Shown here: positions 7,545 through 15,100 of the stretch, in pieces
How the letters are laid out: every line of letters starts with the position of its first letter
Position numbering within the stretch: the first letter of the stretch is position 1
Source of the DNA: Dactylosporangium vinaceum
GTDB lineage: Bacteria > Actinomycetota > Actinomycetes > Mycobacteriales > Micromonosporaceae
Reading direction: 5' to 3'
DNA length: 64,000 bases
Assembly (NCBI RefSeq): GCF_019904175.1
Contig: NZ_CP061913.1
Location: 5,518,001 to 5,582,000 of the forward strand
The notes under the pieces: generated by a model
Told to the model about the DNA's origin: nothing
Databases searched by the model: none
The model's input: only the letters and a program-made list of their open reading frames with translations
Translations under genes and position numbers: made by a program

Positions 7545-8005
7545 CTAGTGCCTTTCCTGAGGGGTCCCGACGAAGGTCACGGTCGCGATGAGTTCTGACG
7601 ATCGCGCGATGGCAACACCTTTCCGCACGGCTCGACGGCGGTGGGCAGGGTCGGTCGACGCGCCGGCGACGCTGCCGGTGCGTCGTGCGCATGCTGCTGG
7701 CCCGGCGGTCCGATGGACGCCGGTGTGGCATGTCGACAGTGGCTGCGGGCTCGGCTCGGCGCCGTGGTGCCGCGCGGCTCCCGCGGGTCTCCGCCGGGCC
7801 GCCGGACGGCGTCCGGGGCGCTGATGCGGGCCTCACGGGCCGTCCTGGTCCTCCTCCGCGCAGACCACGACGTGCCGCGTGCCGGCGAGCTACAGGGGTC
7901 GGGTCCTCCCATCGTCGCGCGGCCGGAAATCACCACTTGTGGATGCTTCATCCACAAATACGAATCTATGTGACGGTTGTATGACGGTCAACCGTGGCCG
8001 CCCGC
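7545..8005. other. About 460-bp non-coding upstream region of the LmbU-family gene
   Basis: No supported gene; short open frames lack family resemblance. It holds a TGTCGACA palindrome (7731-7738), a CGCCGGCG octamer (7661-7668, the sequence reported for LmbU binding but common in such GC-rich DNA) and the long inverted repeat at 7937-7957. Confidence 0.5.
7937..7957. promoter_or_regulatory. Inverted repeat TTGTGGATG-CTT-CATCCACAA
   Basis: Perfect nine-base arms with a three-base centre, AT-richer than its surroundings. It lies about 390 bp upstream of the LmbU-family gene and just beyond the P450 terminator. An operator for an unknown dimeric regulator is more likely than a terminator, since no T-run follows. 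Confidence 0.5.
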
Positions 8006-8036
8006 GCCCGGCCGCCGATGTCGCCGGCGGCCGGGC
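8006..8036 (-). terminator. Strong hairpin after the P450 gene
   Basis: GCCCGGCCGCC (8006-8016) pairs fully with GGCGGCCGGGC (8026-8036) around a nine-base loop, six bases beyond the P450 stop. It has no U-tract, as is usual for actinomycete hairpin terminators. Confidence 0.65.
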
Positions 8037-8042
8037 GCCGGC

Positions 8043-9218
8043 TCAGGCGATGCGCTCGCGCCGCTGCCACGCCAGGCGCAGGTGCTCGGGGGCGCGGAAC
8101 ACGTGCCCGCGCAGGGCGGCCAGGGGCGCGCCGGGCCGCAGCCGCCCGTAGCGGCGGGCCATGCGCTCGAAGAGCACGTCGAACTCCGCCATGGCCAGCT
8201 GGATGCCCAGGCAGGTGTGCGGGCCGGCCCCGAAGGTGAGGTTGCGCGTCTCGGTCCGCTCCGGCCGCCAGGTGTCGGGGTCGGCGAACGCCTCCTCGTC
8301 GCGGTTCGCGCTGCCCAGCGACAGCAGCAGCGCCGCCCGGCGGGGGATGCGCACGCCCCGGATCTCCATCGAGGTCGCCGCGTAGCGCAGCACGGAGTGC
8401 GTCGGCGGCTCCCAGCGCAGCGTCTCGCGGAGCACCTGGGTGCGGAACCGGTCGTCGAGCAGGGCGTCGGGCTCGATGCCGTGCGCGAGCACCGTGTGCA
8501 TGACGGTGCTGATGGTCGCGACGCTCGTCTCGGTGCCGGCCAGCAGGAACAGGATCGCGGTGCTGAGCTGGGCCGGGTCGACCGCCTGGCCCGGCGGCAC
8601 GAGCAGGTCGATGAGCGTCGGCCGCTCGCCGGTGACGCGCTCGGTGAGCAGGTGCTCCCAGTAGTCGGCGAGCTCCTTCTTGGCCGCCCGCGCATCGTCG
8701 AGCGGCGCCGGGGGCAGGTCGATGACCCCGGCGAGGGGCTTGACGCGCGGGCGGATCCAGGGTGCGTCCCCGGGCGGCAGGCCGAGCAGCCGGGTCACCA
8801 CGCCGTAGGGCACGGCGACGGCGATCTGCTCGGCGAAGTCCACCTCGGTGGCGTCGCCGACCGCGTCGAGCACCTCCTCGACCACCGGGACCAGGATCTC
8901 CTCGCGCCACCGCCTCACGCCCGAGACGCCGAACATCGGCGCGAACAGCTGCCGCATCTCGCGGTGCTGCTGACCTTCGGAGTCCAGCACCGTGGGCCCG
9001 TAGAGCCGGCGGCTGGCCCGCATCGGGAAGTCGCTGATGAGCCGGCGGTCCGACAGCGCCGCGGCGACGTCGGCGTGCTTGACGACCAGAAACGCGCTGG
9101 CCTGTGCCGAATAGTGGACCGGATCGGTATTGCGCAGCCGTTGATAAATCGGCCAGGGATTGGTCTGGAACTCATCCGACGTGAGGTCCGGCGAATATTC
9201 GGTCCCCGTTACGCTCAT
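8043..9218 (-). CDS. Cytochrome P450
   Basis: Soluble bacterial P450 of 391 residues. The I-helix motif is FLLAGTETS, the K-helix ExxR is in RETLRWEPP, and the heme loop FGAGPHTCLG has the iron ligand Cys336. It is likely to hydroxylate or otherwise oxidise an intermediate of this cluster, possibly carrier-bound. The ATG at 9218 has GAGGA seven bases upstream; an ATG eight codons earlier is less well placed. It is a single-gene unit with its own candidate promoter (TTGATC, 17 bases, GATAGG on the minus strand, about 9256-9284) and a strong terminator. No ferredoxin gene is adjacent. Confidence 0.95.
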   Translation of the reverse strand: MSVTGTEYSPDLTSDEFQTNPWPIYQRLRNTDPVHYSAQASAFLVVKHADVAAALSDRRLISDFPMRASRRLYGPTVLDSEGQQHREMRQLFAPMFGVSGVRRWREEILVPVVEEVLDAVGDATEVDFAEQIAVAVPYGVVTRLLGLPPGDAPWIRPRVKPLAGVIDLPPAPLDDARAAKKELADYWEHLLTERVTGERPTLIDLLVPPGQAVDPAQLSTAILFLLAGTETSVATISTVMHTVLAHGIEPDALLDDRFRTQVLRETLRWEPPTHSVLRYAATSMEIRGVRIPRRAALLLSLGSANRDEEAFADPDTWRPERTETRNLTFGAGPHTCLGIQLAMAEFDVLFERMARRYGRLRPGAPLAALRGHVFRAPEHLRLAWQRRERIA

Positions 9219-9400
9219 GTACATTCCTCGCCCACGGTACATGTCGAGCGGGCCGTGCCGACCCTATCGACGATCGTAAGTAGATGATCAAAACCCGGCA
9301 ACCGGCCGTCCCTGGTTGGGAGTCGCCCGCCAGCCGATACTCAGGAAATTGCCAGCCGCCGGTAATCACCCGGTATTGCGGGCGGTGGCGCGGGCCGTGA

Positions 9401-10039
9401 CTAGCTGCGCATCACCGTCTCGCGGCGCGCCCACAGCAGCTCCCGGACGCGGCGCGGCGCGGTCTGCGGCGACCCGGCGTCGAACGGCGGGTGCGGGTCA
9501 TACTCGGTGGCGAGCTGGATCATCTTGGCCGTCAGCGGCCCGGACAACTGCTCGGCCAGCGCGAGGGCCATGTCGATGCCCGCGGACACCCCGGCCGACG
9601 TCATGTACTTGCCGTCGCGCACGAACCGCTCCGGCACGTGCGTCACGCCGCGGGCCTCGAGCTCCTCCACGGCCAGCCAGTGCGTGGCCGCCCGGCGACC
9701 CTTGAGCAGGCCGGCCGCGGCCAGGATCAGCGCGCCCGTGCACACCGACGCGGTCCAGGTGCTCGTCTCGTCGACGGCCCGCAGCCAGGTGTGCAGCGCG
9801 CCGCCCTCGGGCAGTTCGAAGCCGCCCGAGCCGCCCGGCACCAGTACCACGTCCGGGCTCGTCACCTCGTCCAGCGTGCGGTCCACGGTGAGGCCGAGCA
9901 GCCCGGTGTCGGAGCGGACCTCGCCGCGGCGCTCACCGACGAAGACGAGCTCGGCGTTGGGCACGCGCTGGAGGATCTCGTAGGGTCCGACCGCGTCCAG
10001 CGCGGTGATCCGCGGATACAGCACGATGGCTATCTGCAT
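9401..10039 (-). CDS. DJ-1/PfpI-family protein, isonitrile hydratase-like
   Basis: A 212-residue protein with the nucleophile elbow ASVCTGALILAAAGLL (Cys100) and an N-terminal LDAVGPYEIL (Asp15, Glu21). The Asp/Cys-Thr spacing matches isonitrile hydratase of Pseudomonas, where Asp17, Cys101 and Thr102 are catalytic. The family also contains transcription-factor N-domains, glyoxalases and proteins of unknown role, so the reaction is not certain. Divergent from the condensation-enzyme operon across a region with a perfect 22-bp palindrome. If it hydrates a nitrile or isonitrile group it could be a tailoring or self-protection step. Confidence 0.8.
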   Translation of the reverse strand: MQIAIVLYPRITALDAVGPYEILQRVPNAELVFVGERRGEVRSDTGLLGLTVDRTLDEVTSPDVVLVPGGSGGFELPEGGALHTWLRAVDETSTWTASVCTGALILAAAGLLKGRRAATHWLAVEELEARGVTHVPERFVRDGKYMTSAGVSAGIDMALALAEQLSGPLTAKMIQLATEYDPHPPFDAGSPQTAPRRVRELLWARRETVMRS

Positions 10040-10086
10040 GCGTCAGTCCTTTTCGCCGGTGGCTTTCGCCCGATCGTAATAGCCGC

Positions 10087-10108
10087 CCTGTCCTGTCGAC
10101 AGGACAGG
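10087..10108. promoter_or_regulatory. Perfect 22-bp palindrome between divergent genes
   Basis: Half-site CCTGTCCTGTC mirrored as GACAGGACAGG. It sits where the -35 region of the leftward PfpI-type gene would lie (TATTAC -10 at about 10076-10081) and contains the GTCGACAGGACA element also found at 4227. A strong candidate operator for a cluster-level regulator. Confidence 0.6.
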
Positions 10109-10160
10109 ACAGGCATTGGCGGAGATCGAGCTTGCCGGGCCGTATATCGGCGCCTTCTTC

Positions 10161-10192
10161 TTGACCTGTCACCGGCGCCCGCAATAGCGTCC
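10161..10192 (+). promoter_or_regulatory. Promoter of the condensation-enzyme operon
   Basis: TTGACC (10161-10166), 16 bases, then AATAGCGTCCG (10183-10193). It shares the -35, the spacing and ATAGCGTCCG with the ACP promoter at 4263. The expected start site is only a few bases before the ATG at 10199, so the mRNA would be leaderless or nearly so, consistent with no visible ribosome site. Confidence 0.55.
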
Positions 10193-10198
10193 GACGTC

Positions 10199-11434
10199 AT
10201 GAGTGACGAGGACTATTACCCTTGCACCTGGGATCAGAATGAATCGTTGACCTGGCAATTCAACGGCTGTATCGGGCACGGTGTCGCGGAGCGGGTCTGG
10301 ACGATCGAACCGGCCCTCGATCCCGCCCTCGTCCGCCGTGCCTGGCTGCAGACGCTCGCGAAACATCCGGCACTGACGGTGCGCTATTCCCTGGGCCGGG
10401 ACGGGTTCTGGCGCCAGACGCCGCAGAGCCTCGACGTCTGCGACAGCTTCGTCGTCGACGCACCCTACGTCGACAACACCACCCGCGGGCTGATCAAGCG
10501 GTACACCGACCCGCTGCAGGGCCGGGTGACCTCGCTGATCATCGACACCCAGGCCGACCGCACCGTCGTGCACATGTACATCGACCACATCCCGCTCGAC
10601 GGCTACTCGATGCGCACGATCATCGAGACGTTCAGCGGCTACCTGTCCGGCGCGCAGTACCGCGGCGAGCGCGACATGCGCTTCTTCGAGCACTGCCGCA
10701 CCTACGGCGCCACCCCGCAGACGAGCGGCCCGCTGCCGCCCCACGCACCGATCACGCCGTACGACCCGGTGCCGCGCAGCGAGGGCCCGCTCCGCGACGA
10801 GCCGATCGCCGTCGTACGCCGGTTCAAGCTGCCGATGGCGGGGCTGTCGCGCGAGGACCGGGTGAACGTCGCCGGCATCGGCCCGGCGATCGGGGCGGCC
10901 GCCATCGCCCGCGCGGCCGGCGGCGGCGTCGACGAGGTCCCGACCCTCGTCACGGTGCCCGGCCGGCGCACCGACACGCTCGGGGCGGTCGGCCGGTTCC
11001 TCGGCTACGTGATGATCGGCCTGCCGTCCGACGACAAGGACCTCTCGGCGGTGGCCCGGCGCATCTACGGCCGCATCCTCAACGCCGCGAAGCCGCGCAC
11101 GCCGGTGCCGATGAGCCGGATCGTCGCCGCCCGCGCCCCGCACCGGACCGCCTCGAAGTACAAGCAGCCGGAGCAGATGCTGCCGTACATGGCGATCGAC
11201 CACTCGCAGCGCGAGCCGGACCTGGTCGCCGGCGAGCACCGCACCCGGCTGGACGTCGCCGGGCCGGAGCTGTACCTGGGCGCCGCCGCCGTCTACACCG
11301 GCATCGCCGACGACAACCTCGCCATCACCGTGGGCATCCGCCTGGATCACCTCAACCCCGTGGTGTTCGACCACGTGGACGAGCTGATCGGGGAGTTTCT
11401 CGCCCAATCCGGGCCGCGGCCCGGCGCCAACTGA
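10199..11434 (+). CDS. Free-standing condensation-domain-type acyltransferase
   Basis: A 411-residue protein of the NRPS condensation/PapA/WES acyltransferase superfamily. The catalytic box is IDHIPLDGYS: residues 129-135 read D-H-x-x-x-D-G, so the catalytic second His and the structural Asp are kept while the first His is Asp. It should join an acyl chain, probably from an ACP, to an amine or alcohol. It stands alone, without adenylation or carrier domains, so carrier and ligase come in trans from the genes downstream. First gene of a seven-gene rightward operon. The start at 10199 fits the close promoter; no Shine-Dalgarno is visible. Confidence 0.75.
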   Translation: MSDEDYYPCTWDQNESLTWQFNGCIGHGVAERVWTIEPALDPALVRRAWLQTLAKHPALTVRYSLGRDGFWRQTPQSLDVCDSFVVDAPYVDNTTRGLIKRYTDPLQGRVTSLIIDTQADRTVVHMYIDHIPLDGYSMRTIIETFSGYLSGAQYRGERDMRFFEHCRTYGATPQTSGPLPPHAPITPYDPVPRSEGPLRDEPIAVVRRFKLPMAGLSREDRVNVAGIGPAIGAAAIARAAGGGVDEVPTLVTVPGRRTDTLGAVGRFLGYVMIGLPSDDKDLSAVARRIYGRILNAAKPRTPVPMSRIVAARAPHRTASKYKQPEQMLPYMAIDHSQREPDLVAGEHRTRLDVAGPELYLGAAAVYTGIADDNLAITVGIRLDHLNPVVFDHVDELIGEFLAQSGPRPGAN

Positions 11435-11457
11435 AACCGACGGAGGCGGTGTCATCC

Positions 11458-12150
11458 ATGGACAAGCAGACTTCGCCCCTGGCCGGGCTCGCGGTGGCCG
11501 GGGCGCGCATCCTGTCCCGCAACGGCCACGACGACTTCAACCAGGGCCAGATCTCCTTCCGCCGCCCCGGGGCCGGCGACTTTCACATCAAGCAGGCGCA
11601 GACCGGCTTCAACGAGGTCGACGAGCACGGGTTCGTGCCGGCCGAGACGCGGGCCGACGCCGCGCCGGACCGGCTGGCGCCGCCCGAACTCCCGCTGCAC
11701 CAGGCGATCTACCGGGCCCGCCCGGACGTCGGCTGCATCGTGCACAGCCACGCCCGCGCCTGCCTGGCCTTCGGCGCGCTGGAGCGTGACATCGAGCCGA
11801 TCAGCCACGAGGGCGCGCTGTTCCAGGGCGACGTCGGGCACTTCACCGAGACCAGCAACACCGTGCTCGAGCAGAGCGTCGGCGAGGCGATCGCCGGGGT
11901 CCTCGGCGACAAGATCGCCGTGCTCCTGGTCAACCACGGCAGCGTCGTGGTCGGCAAGTCGATCCGCCACGCGGTCGTCTTCGCCACCATGCTCGAACGC
12001 GCCGCCGACCTGCAGCTGCGGCTGCTCGCCACCGGCCTGCCGTACTCGATATCGGACGCGCTGGACGTCAAGGCGAAGCGTGAGTTCGTCTTCGCGGACC
12101 TGTCGGTGCGCTCCTACTGGGACCACGCGGTACGACAGCTGTCCATGTGA
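11458..12150 (+). CDS. Class II aldolase/adducin-family protein
   Basis: A 230-residue protein with the metal-binding HSHARA pair, the later LLVNHGS histidine and an ISHEGALFQ segment typical of the fuculose-phosphate aldolase/adducin fold. Members perform zinc-dependent retro-aldol, epimerase, decarboxylase or dehydratase reactions. The sugar-phosphate assignment is unlikely in this context; C-C cleavage or decarboxylation of a cluster intermediate is possible. The ATG at 11458 has GGAGG eleven bases upstream; a GTG at 11449 lies too close to it. The stop is directly followed by the next ATG. Confidence 0.8.
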   Translation: MDKQTSPLAGLAVAGARILSRNGHDDFNQGQISFRRPGAGDFHIKQAQTGFNEVDEHGFVPAETRADAAPDRLAPPELPLHQAIYRARPDVGCIVHSHARACLAFGALERDIEPISHEGALFQGDVGHFTETSNTVLEQSVGEAIAGVLGDKIAVLLVNHGSVVVGKSIRHAVVFATMLERAADLQLRLLATGLPYSISDALDVKAKREFVFADLSVRSYWDHAVRQLSM

Positions 12151-13374
12151 ATGACCGGCACCGATCCGATAGGGCTATCAATGCAGGCACTGACTTGGTC
12201 GGACCTGATCGACCCGCCGTGCCCGGGACACCGGACATCGCAGCCGCTGCAGGGTGCGCCGGCCGCCGTCGTCCACCTCCTGGAGGGCGCGGTCGGCCAC
12301 CCGCAGGACGCGGCCCGCTGGCGGACGCCGTCGGCCGGCGGCATCTACCCCTACGAGCTGTTCCTCGCCCTCGAGGACGCCCCGCACCTGCTGGCCCACG
12401 TGGACCTGCACCGGCGGGTCGTCACCACGACGGCCGAGGCGGCCGAGGCGATGGCCGGCGCCCGGCGGTTCCTCTACGCGCTGTGCGGGCGGCCGTGGCT
12501 GTCGATGCGGGCCTACGGCGGGCGCGGCTTCCTGTACCACCTCGTCGACCTGGGCCACGCGCTGTTCAACGCCGCGCTGCTGACCGGCGGTGACGACCCG
12601 GAGGCCACGCTCGGGGTCAAGCGGTTCGCCCGGGCCGTCACCGCGGCCCACCCGACCGCGCAGGTGGTGTGCATCGACCGCGTGGCGGCCGGGGCGAGCC
12701 CGGCGGACGCCGGCGGCTGGCGCCACGACGTCGTCGACGCGCGCGACCTGATCCCATACCGGACGGAGTACGAGATCGCCAGCACCGGCGCGCTCAACGC
12801 CTCCACCCGGGAGCGGCTGCGCCGGCCGGTCGACCCGAGCCTGCAGGTGCTGGCCAAGCTCGTCGAGCAGCGCCGCTCGGCCAAGCGCTTCCACGACTCC
12901 GCGGAGGCCGACGGCCGCATCGGGCAGCTGCTCGACGCGCTCCCGGAGCGGCTGGCCGCGACCGCCGCCGGGCTGGGCCTGCCGGCGCCGGGCCTGCGGG
13001 TGCTGGCGCCGGACGAGCGGGAGCGTCGCCTGCCCACGCCGCGGCAGGCGACAGCGGCGATGTCGCAGCAGAAGTACCTCGCCCACGCGCGCGCCTACGT
13101 CGTGTTCGGCATGGAGCGGGGGCCGTACCGCAGCATCGACCGGGCCGTGCGCCGCGAGCTGCTGTCGATCGGCGCGGCCAGTGAGCTGATCTACCTGGAG
13201 GCGGCCCGCAGCGGCGTCGCCGTCACCGGGGTCGGCGGCATGGACCCGCGCATCTGGGCCCGGGTGACCGGCCTGGCCACCCCGCTGTACCTCATCGCGC
13301 TGGGCGTGGAGACGGGTGTCGTGCCCGCGCCGGCGGTACCCCACAAGCTCGATCGGATGAACGTGGTCGCATGA
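12151..13374 (+). CDS. Double nitroreductase-fold oxidoreductase (SagB/ThcOx-like)
   Basis: A 407-residue protein with two nitroreductase-like halves. The first carries RTPSAGGIYPYELFLAL, the SagB-type FMN-binding signature. The second begins near residue 235 with LVEQRRSAKRFHDSAEADG, the usual start of a nitroreductase domain, and ends with GVAVTGVGGMD and an ALGVET strand. Such FMN enzymes oxidise azolines in peptide antibiotics or perform other dehydrogenations. No azoline-forming YcaO protein is present, so the substrate here is probably different. It starts immediately after the aldolase stop, and its stop overlaps the ligase start (ATGATG). Confidence 0.78.
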   Translation: MTGTDPIGLSMQALTWSDLIDPPCPGHRTSQPLQGAPAAVVHLLEGAVGHPQDAARWRTPSAGGIYPYELFLALEDAPHLLAHVDLHRRVVTTTAEAAEAMAGARRFLYALCGRPWLSMRAYGGRGFLYHLVDLGHALFNAALLTGGDDPEATLGVKRFARAVTAAHPTAQVVCIDRVAAGASPADAGGWRHDVVDARDLIPYRTEYEIASTGALNASTRERLRRPVDPSLQVLAKLVEQRRSAKRFHDSAEADGRIGQLLDALPERLAATAAGLGLPAPGLRVLAPDERERRLPTPRQATAAMSQQKYLAHARAYVVFGMERGPYRSIDRAVRRELLSIGAASELIYLEAARSGVAVTGVGGMDPRIWARVTGLATPLYLIALGVETGVVPAPAVPHKLDRMNVVA

Positions 13375-14834
13375 TGCTGGGTCAGACGCTGCTCGAGAAG
13401 CTCGAACACCACCAGGACGCCGTCTTCGTCGACGGCCGGGGCGCGGCGCTGCCCTTTCCGGAGCTGGCCAAGCGGTGCGCCGAGCACGCCGGTGAGCTGC
13501 GCGCGCTGATCGGCGGCCGGCCCCGGCCGCGGCTGCTGCTGGCCAAGGAGAACGGCACCGGGCTCGTGGTGGCCCTCCTGGCCGCGCTCGCCGCCGACGC
13601 CGTCCCGATCGTGGTCGACCCCACGATCTCCGACGACCAGCTCGCGATCCTGCTCGCCGACTGCGGGGTGCGCGCCGTGCTCGCCGACCGCGACCCGGCC
13701 CGCCTCGGCGACCGGACAGTGCAGACGGCCGAGGGCGCGTGGATCGTGCGGGACGGCCCCGACACCGCCGTCTCGGCCCCGGCACCCGACACCGCGCTGT
13801 GCCGGCTGTCCAGCGGCTCGACCAAGACCCCGGCCTGCGTGGAGTTCTCCGCGACGGCGGTGCTCAACGCGGCCACCACCTGGGCGGCGGCGTCGGGCCT
13901 GAGCGGGCGGGACCGGATCCTGTGCTTCGCCGGGCTGTACAACGGGCTGGCCTTCAACACTTCGCTGATCCCGGCCATGGTGTCGGGGGCGTCGCTCATC
14001 GTCTCGGCGGCCCCGCCGACCGGCGGCCATGTGATCCGCATGATCGACGAGCACCGGCCCACGGTGATCGTCGGCTTCCCGGTGCTCTACGAGCGGATCG
14101 CGCACCGCATCGACAGCGCCGACCCGCAGCAGGTGCGGGCCGTCCAGCAGGCCCGGCTCCGGCTGTCGTCGGCCGCGCCGCTCGCCGCCGAGACCCGCCA
14201 CCGCCTGGCCCGCCACGACATCGAGGTGCACGACTACTACGGGACCATCGAGACCGGACCGGTGACCTTCAACCACCCGGCCGCCGACGGCCAGGGCCGG
14301 CTGCTGCCCAACGCGGTCATCGCCCTGGCCGACGACCGGGGCGACGGGACGTACGCGGCGCTGAACATCAAGACGACATCGGGCGCCACGAAGTTCCTCA
14401 ACTACCCGGGGCTGTTCGAGTCGCAGCTGGACGCCGGCGGCTTCTTCTGCTCCGGCGACCTCGGCTTCCTGGAAGGCGACCGGCTGTTCCTGCGCGGGCG
14501 GGTCTCCGGCCACCTCAACATCGGCGGCAAGAAGCTGTCGCGTGAGCTGCTGCGCGAATGCGTGGAGTCGGTGGTGCCGGCCGGGGCCACCGTGTTCGCC
14601 GGCTGCGTGATCGACCGCGACGGCCGCGACGCCATCGGCGTGCTGGTGGAGACGGCCGGCCCGCTCGACCCCGCGCTGATCCGCAGCCGGGTGCGCGAGC
14701 GGCTCGGCGCCTCCTACACCCCGGCGTTCGTCGCCGCGGTGGCGGCACTGCCGCGCAGCGGTACCGGCAAAGTGCGCCGGATCGACACCGAGAAGTTCAT
14801 GAACGAGTTGTTTGCGAAGGGGATTGACCGATGA
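13371..14834 (+). CDS. Adenylate-forming acyl ligase (ANL superfamily)
   Basis: A 487-residue enzyme with all core motifs: LSSGSTKTP (phosphate loop), YYGTIETG, CSGDLGF, LFLRGRVSGHLNIGGKKLS and the C-terminal catalytic lysine in PRSGTGKVRR (Lys467). It activates a carboxylic or amino acid as the adenylate and most likely loads the ACP encoded immediately downstream, whose ATG overlaps this stop (ATGA). The residues usually read as the NRPS amino-acid code are not clear enough to predict substrate. An acid from the leuACD-type branch is a reasonable candidate by context only. Confidence 0.88.
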   Translation: MMLGQTLLEKLEHHQDAVFVDGRGAALPFPELAKRCAEHAGELRALIGGRPRPRLLLAKENGTGLVVALLAALAADAVPIVVDPTISDDQLAILLADCGVRAVLADRDPARLGDRTVQTAEGAWIVRDGPDTAVSAPAPDTALCRLSSGSTKTPACVEFSATAVLNAATTWAAASGLSGRDRILCFAGLYNGLAFNTSLIPAMVSGASLIVSAAPPTGGHVIRMIDEHRPTVIVGFPVLYERIAHRIDSADPQQVRAVQQARLRLSSAAPLAAETRHRLARHDIEVHDYYGTIETGPVTFNHPAADGQGRLLPNAVIALADDRGDGTYAALNIKTTSGATKFLNYPGLFESQLDAGGFFCSGDLGFLEGDRLFLRGRVSGHLNIGGKKLSRELLRECVESVVPAGATVFAGCVIDRDGRDAIGVLVETAGPLDPALIRSRVRERLGASYTPAFVAAVAALPRSGTGKVRRIDTEKFMNELFAKGIDR

Positions 14835-15100
14835 GTGTGGACGTCGAGCGGGACGCATTGCGCCAGGAGCTGTTCGCGATGGTGTCGCGGAGCACCGGTG
14901 GTGCGCTGGAGTCGGGGGAGTCGTTCGGGGTGGCCACGGAGTTTCCGGATACGGGGATGACGTCGATCAGTTATCTGGAGCTGATCGACGGGTTGGAGAC
15001 GAAGTACGGGGTGGTGGTCGATCTGGAGTCCGACGGGCTGCGGCTGACGAGTATCGACAAGGTCGTGGACTTCCTGCTGGAGCAGGGCGTCGCCGCATGA
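14825..15100 (+). repeat. Near-perfect 276-bp direct repeat (ACP gene), copy 2
   Basis: Partner of 4331-4606; one mismatch, at 15094. Recombination between the copies would remove the intervening 10.5 kb, including the exporter, regulator, P450 and ligase. Confidence 0.95.
14831..15100 (+). CDS. Discrete acyl/peptidyl carrier protein, copy 2
   Basis: The protein is identical to the carrier encoded at 4337, with Ser45 as the phosphopantetheine site. It sits between the adenylating enzyme and the acyl-CoA-dehydrogenase-like enzyme with ATGA overlaps on both sides, so ligase, carrier and dehydrogenase are translated in series. The six bases before the ATG (TGACCG) are part of the duplicated block; here they encode the end of the ligase, hinting that this is the original location and the other copy is derived. 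Confidence 0.9.
   Translation: MSVDVERDALRQELFAMVSRSTGGALESGESFGVATEFPDTGMTSISYLELIDGLETKYGVVVDLESDGLRLTSIDKVVDFLLEQGVAA

Noticed and set aside
7661..7668. CGCCGGCG as an LmbU-family binding site
   Set aside because: The octamer is expected often by chance at this GC content, so on its own it is not evidence of a site.
12151..13374. Thiazole/oxazole-modified peptide (YcaO-type) cluster
   Set aside because: Only the SagB-like dehydrogenase is present; there is no YcaO protein, no precursor peptide and no peptide-recognition element.
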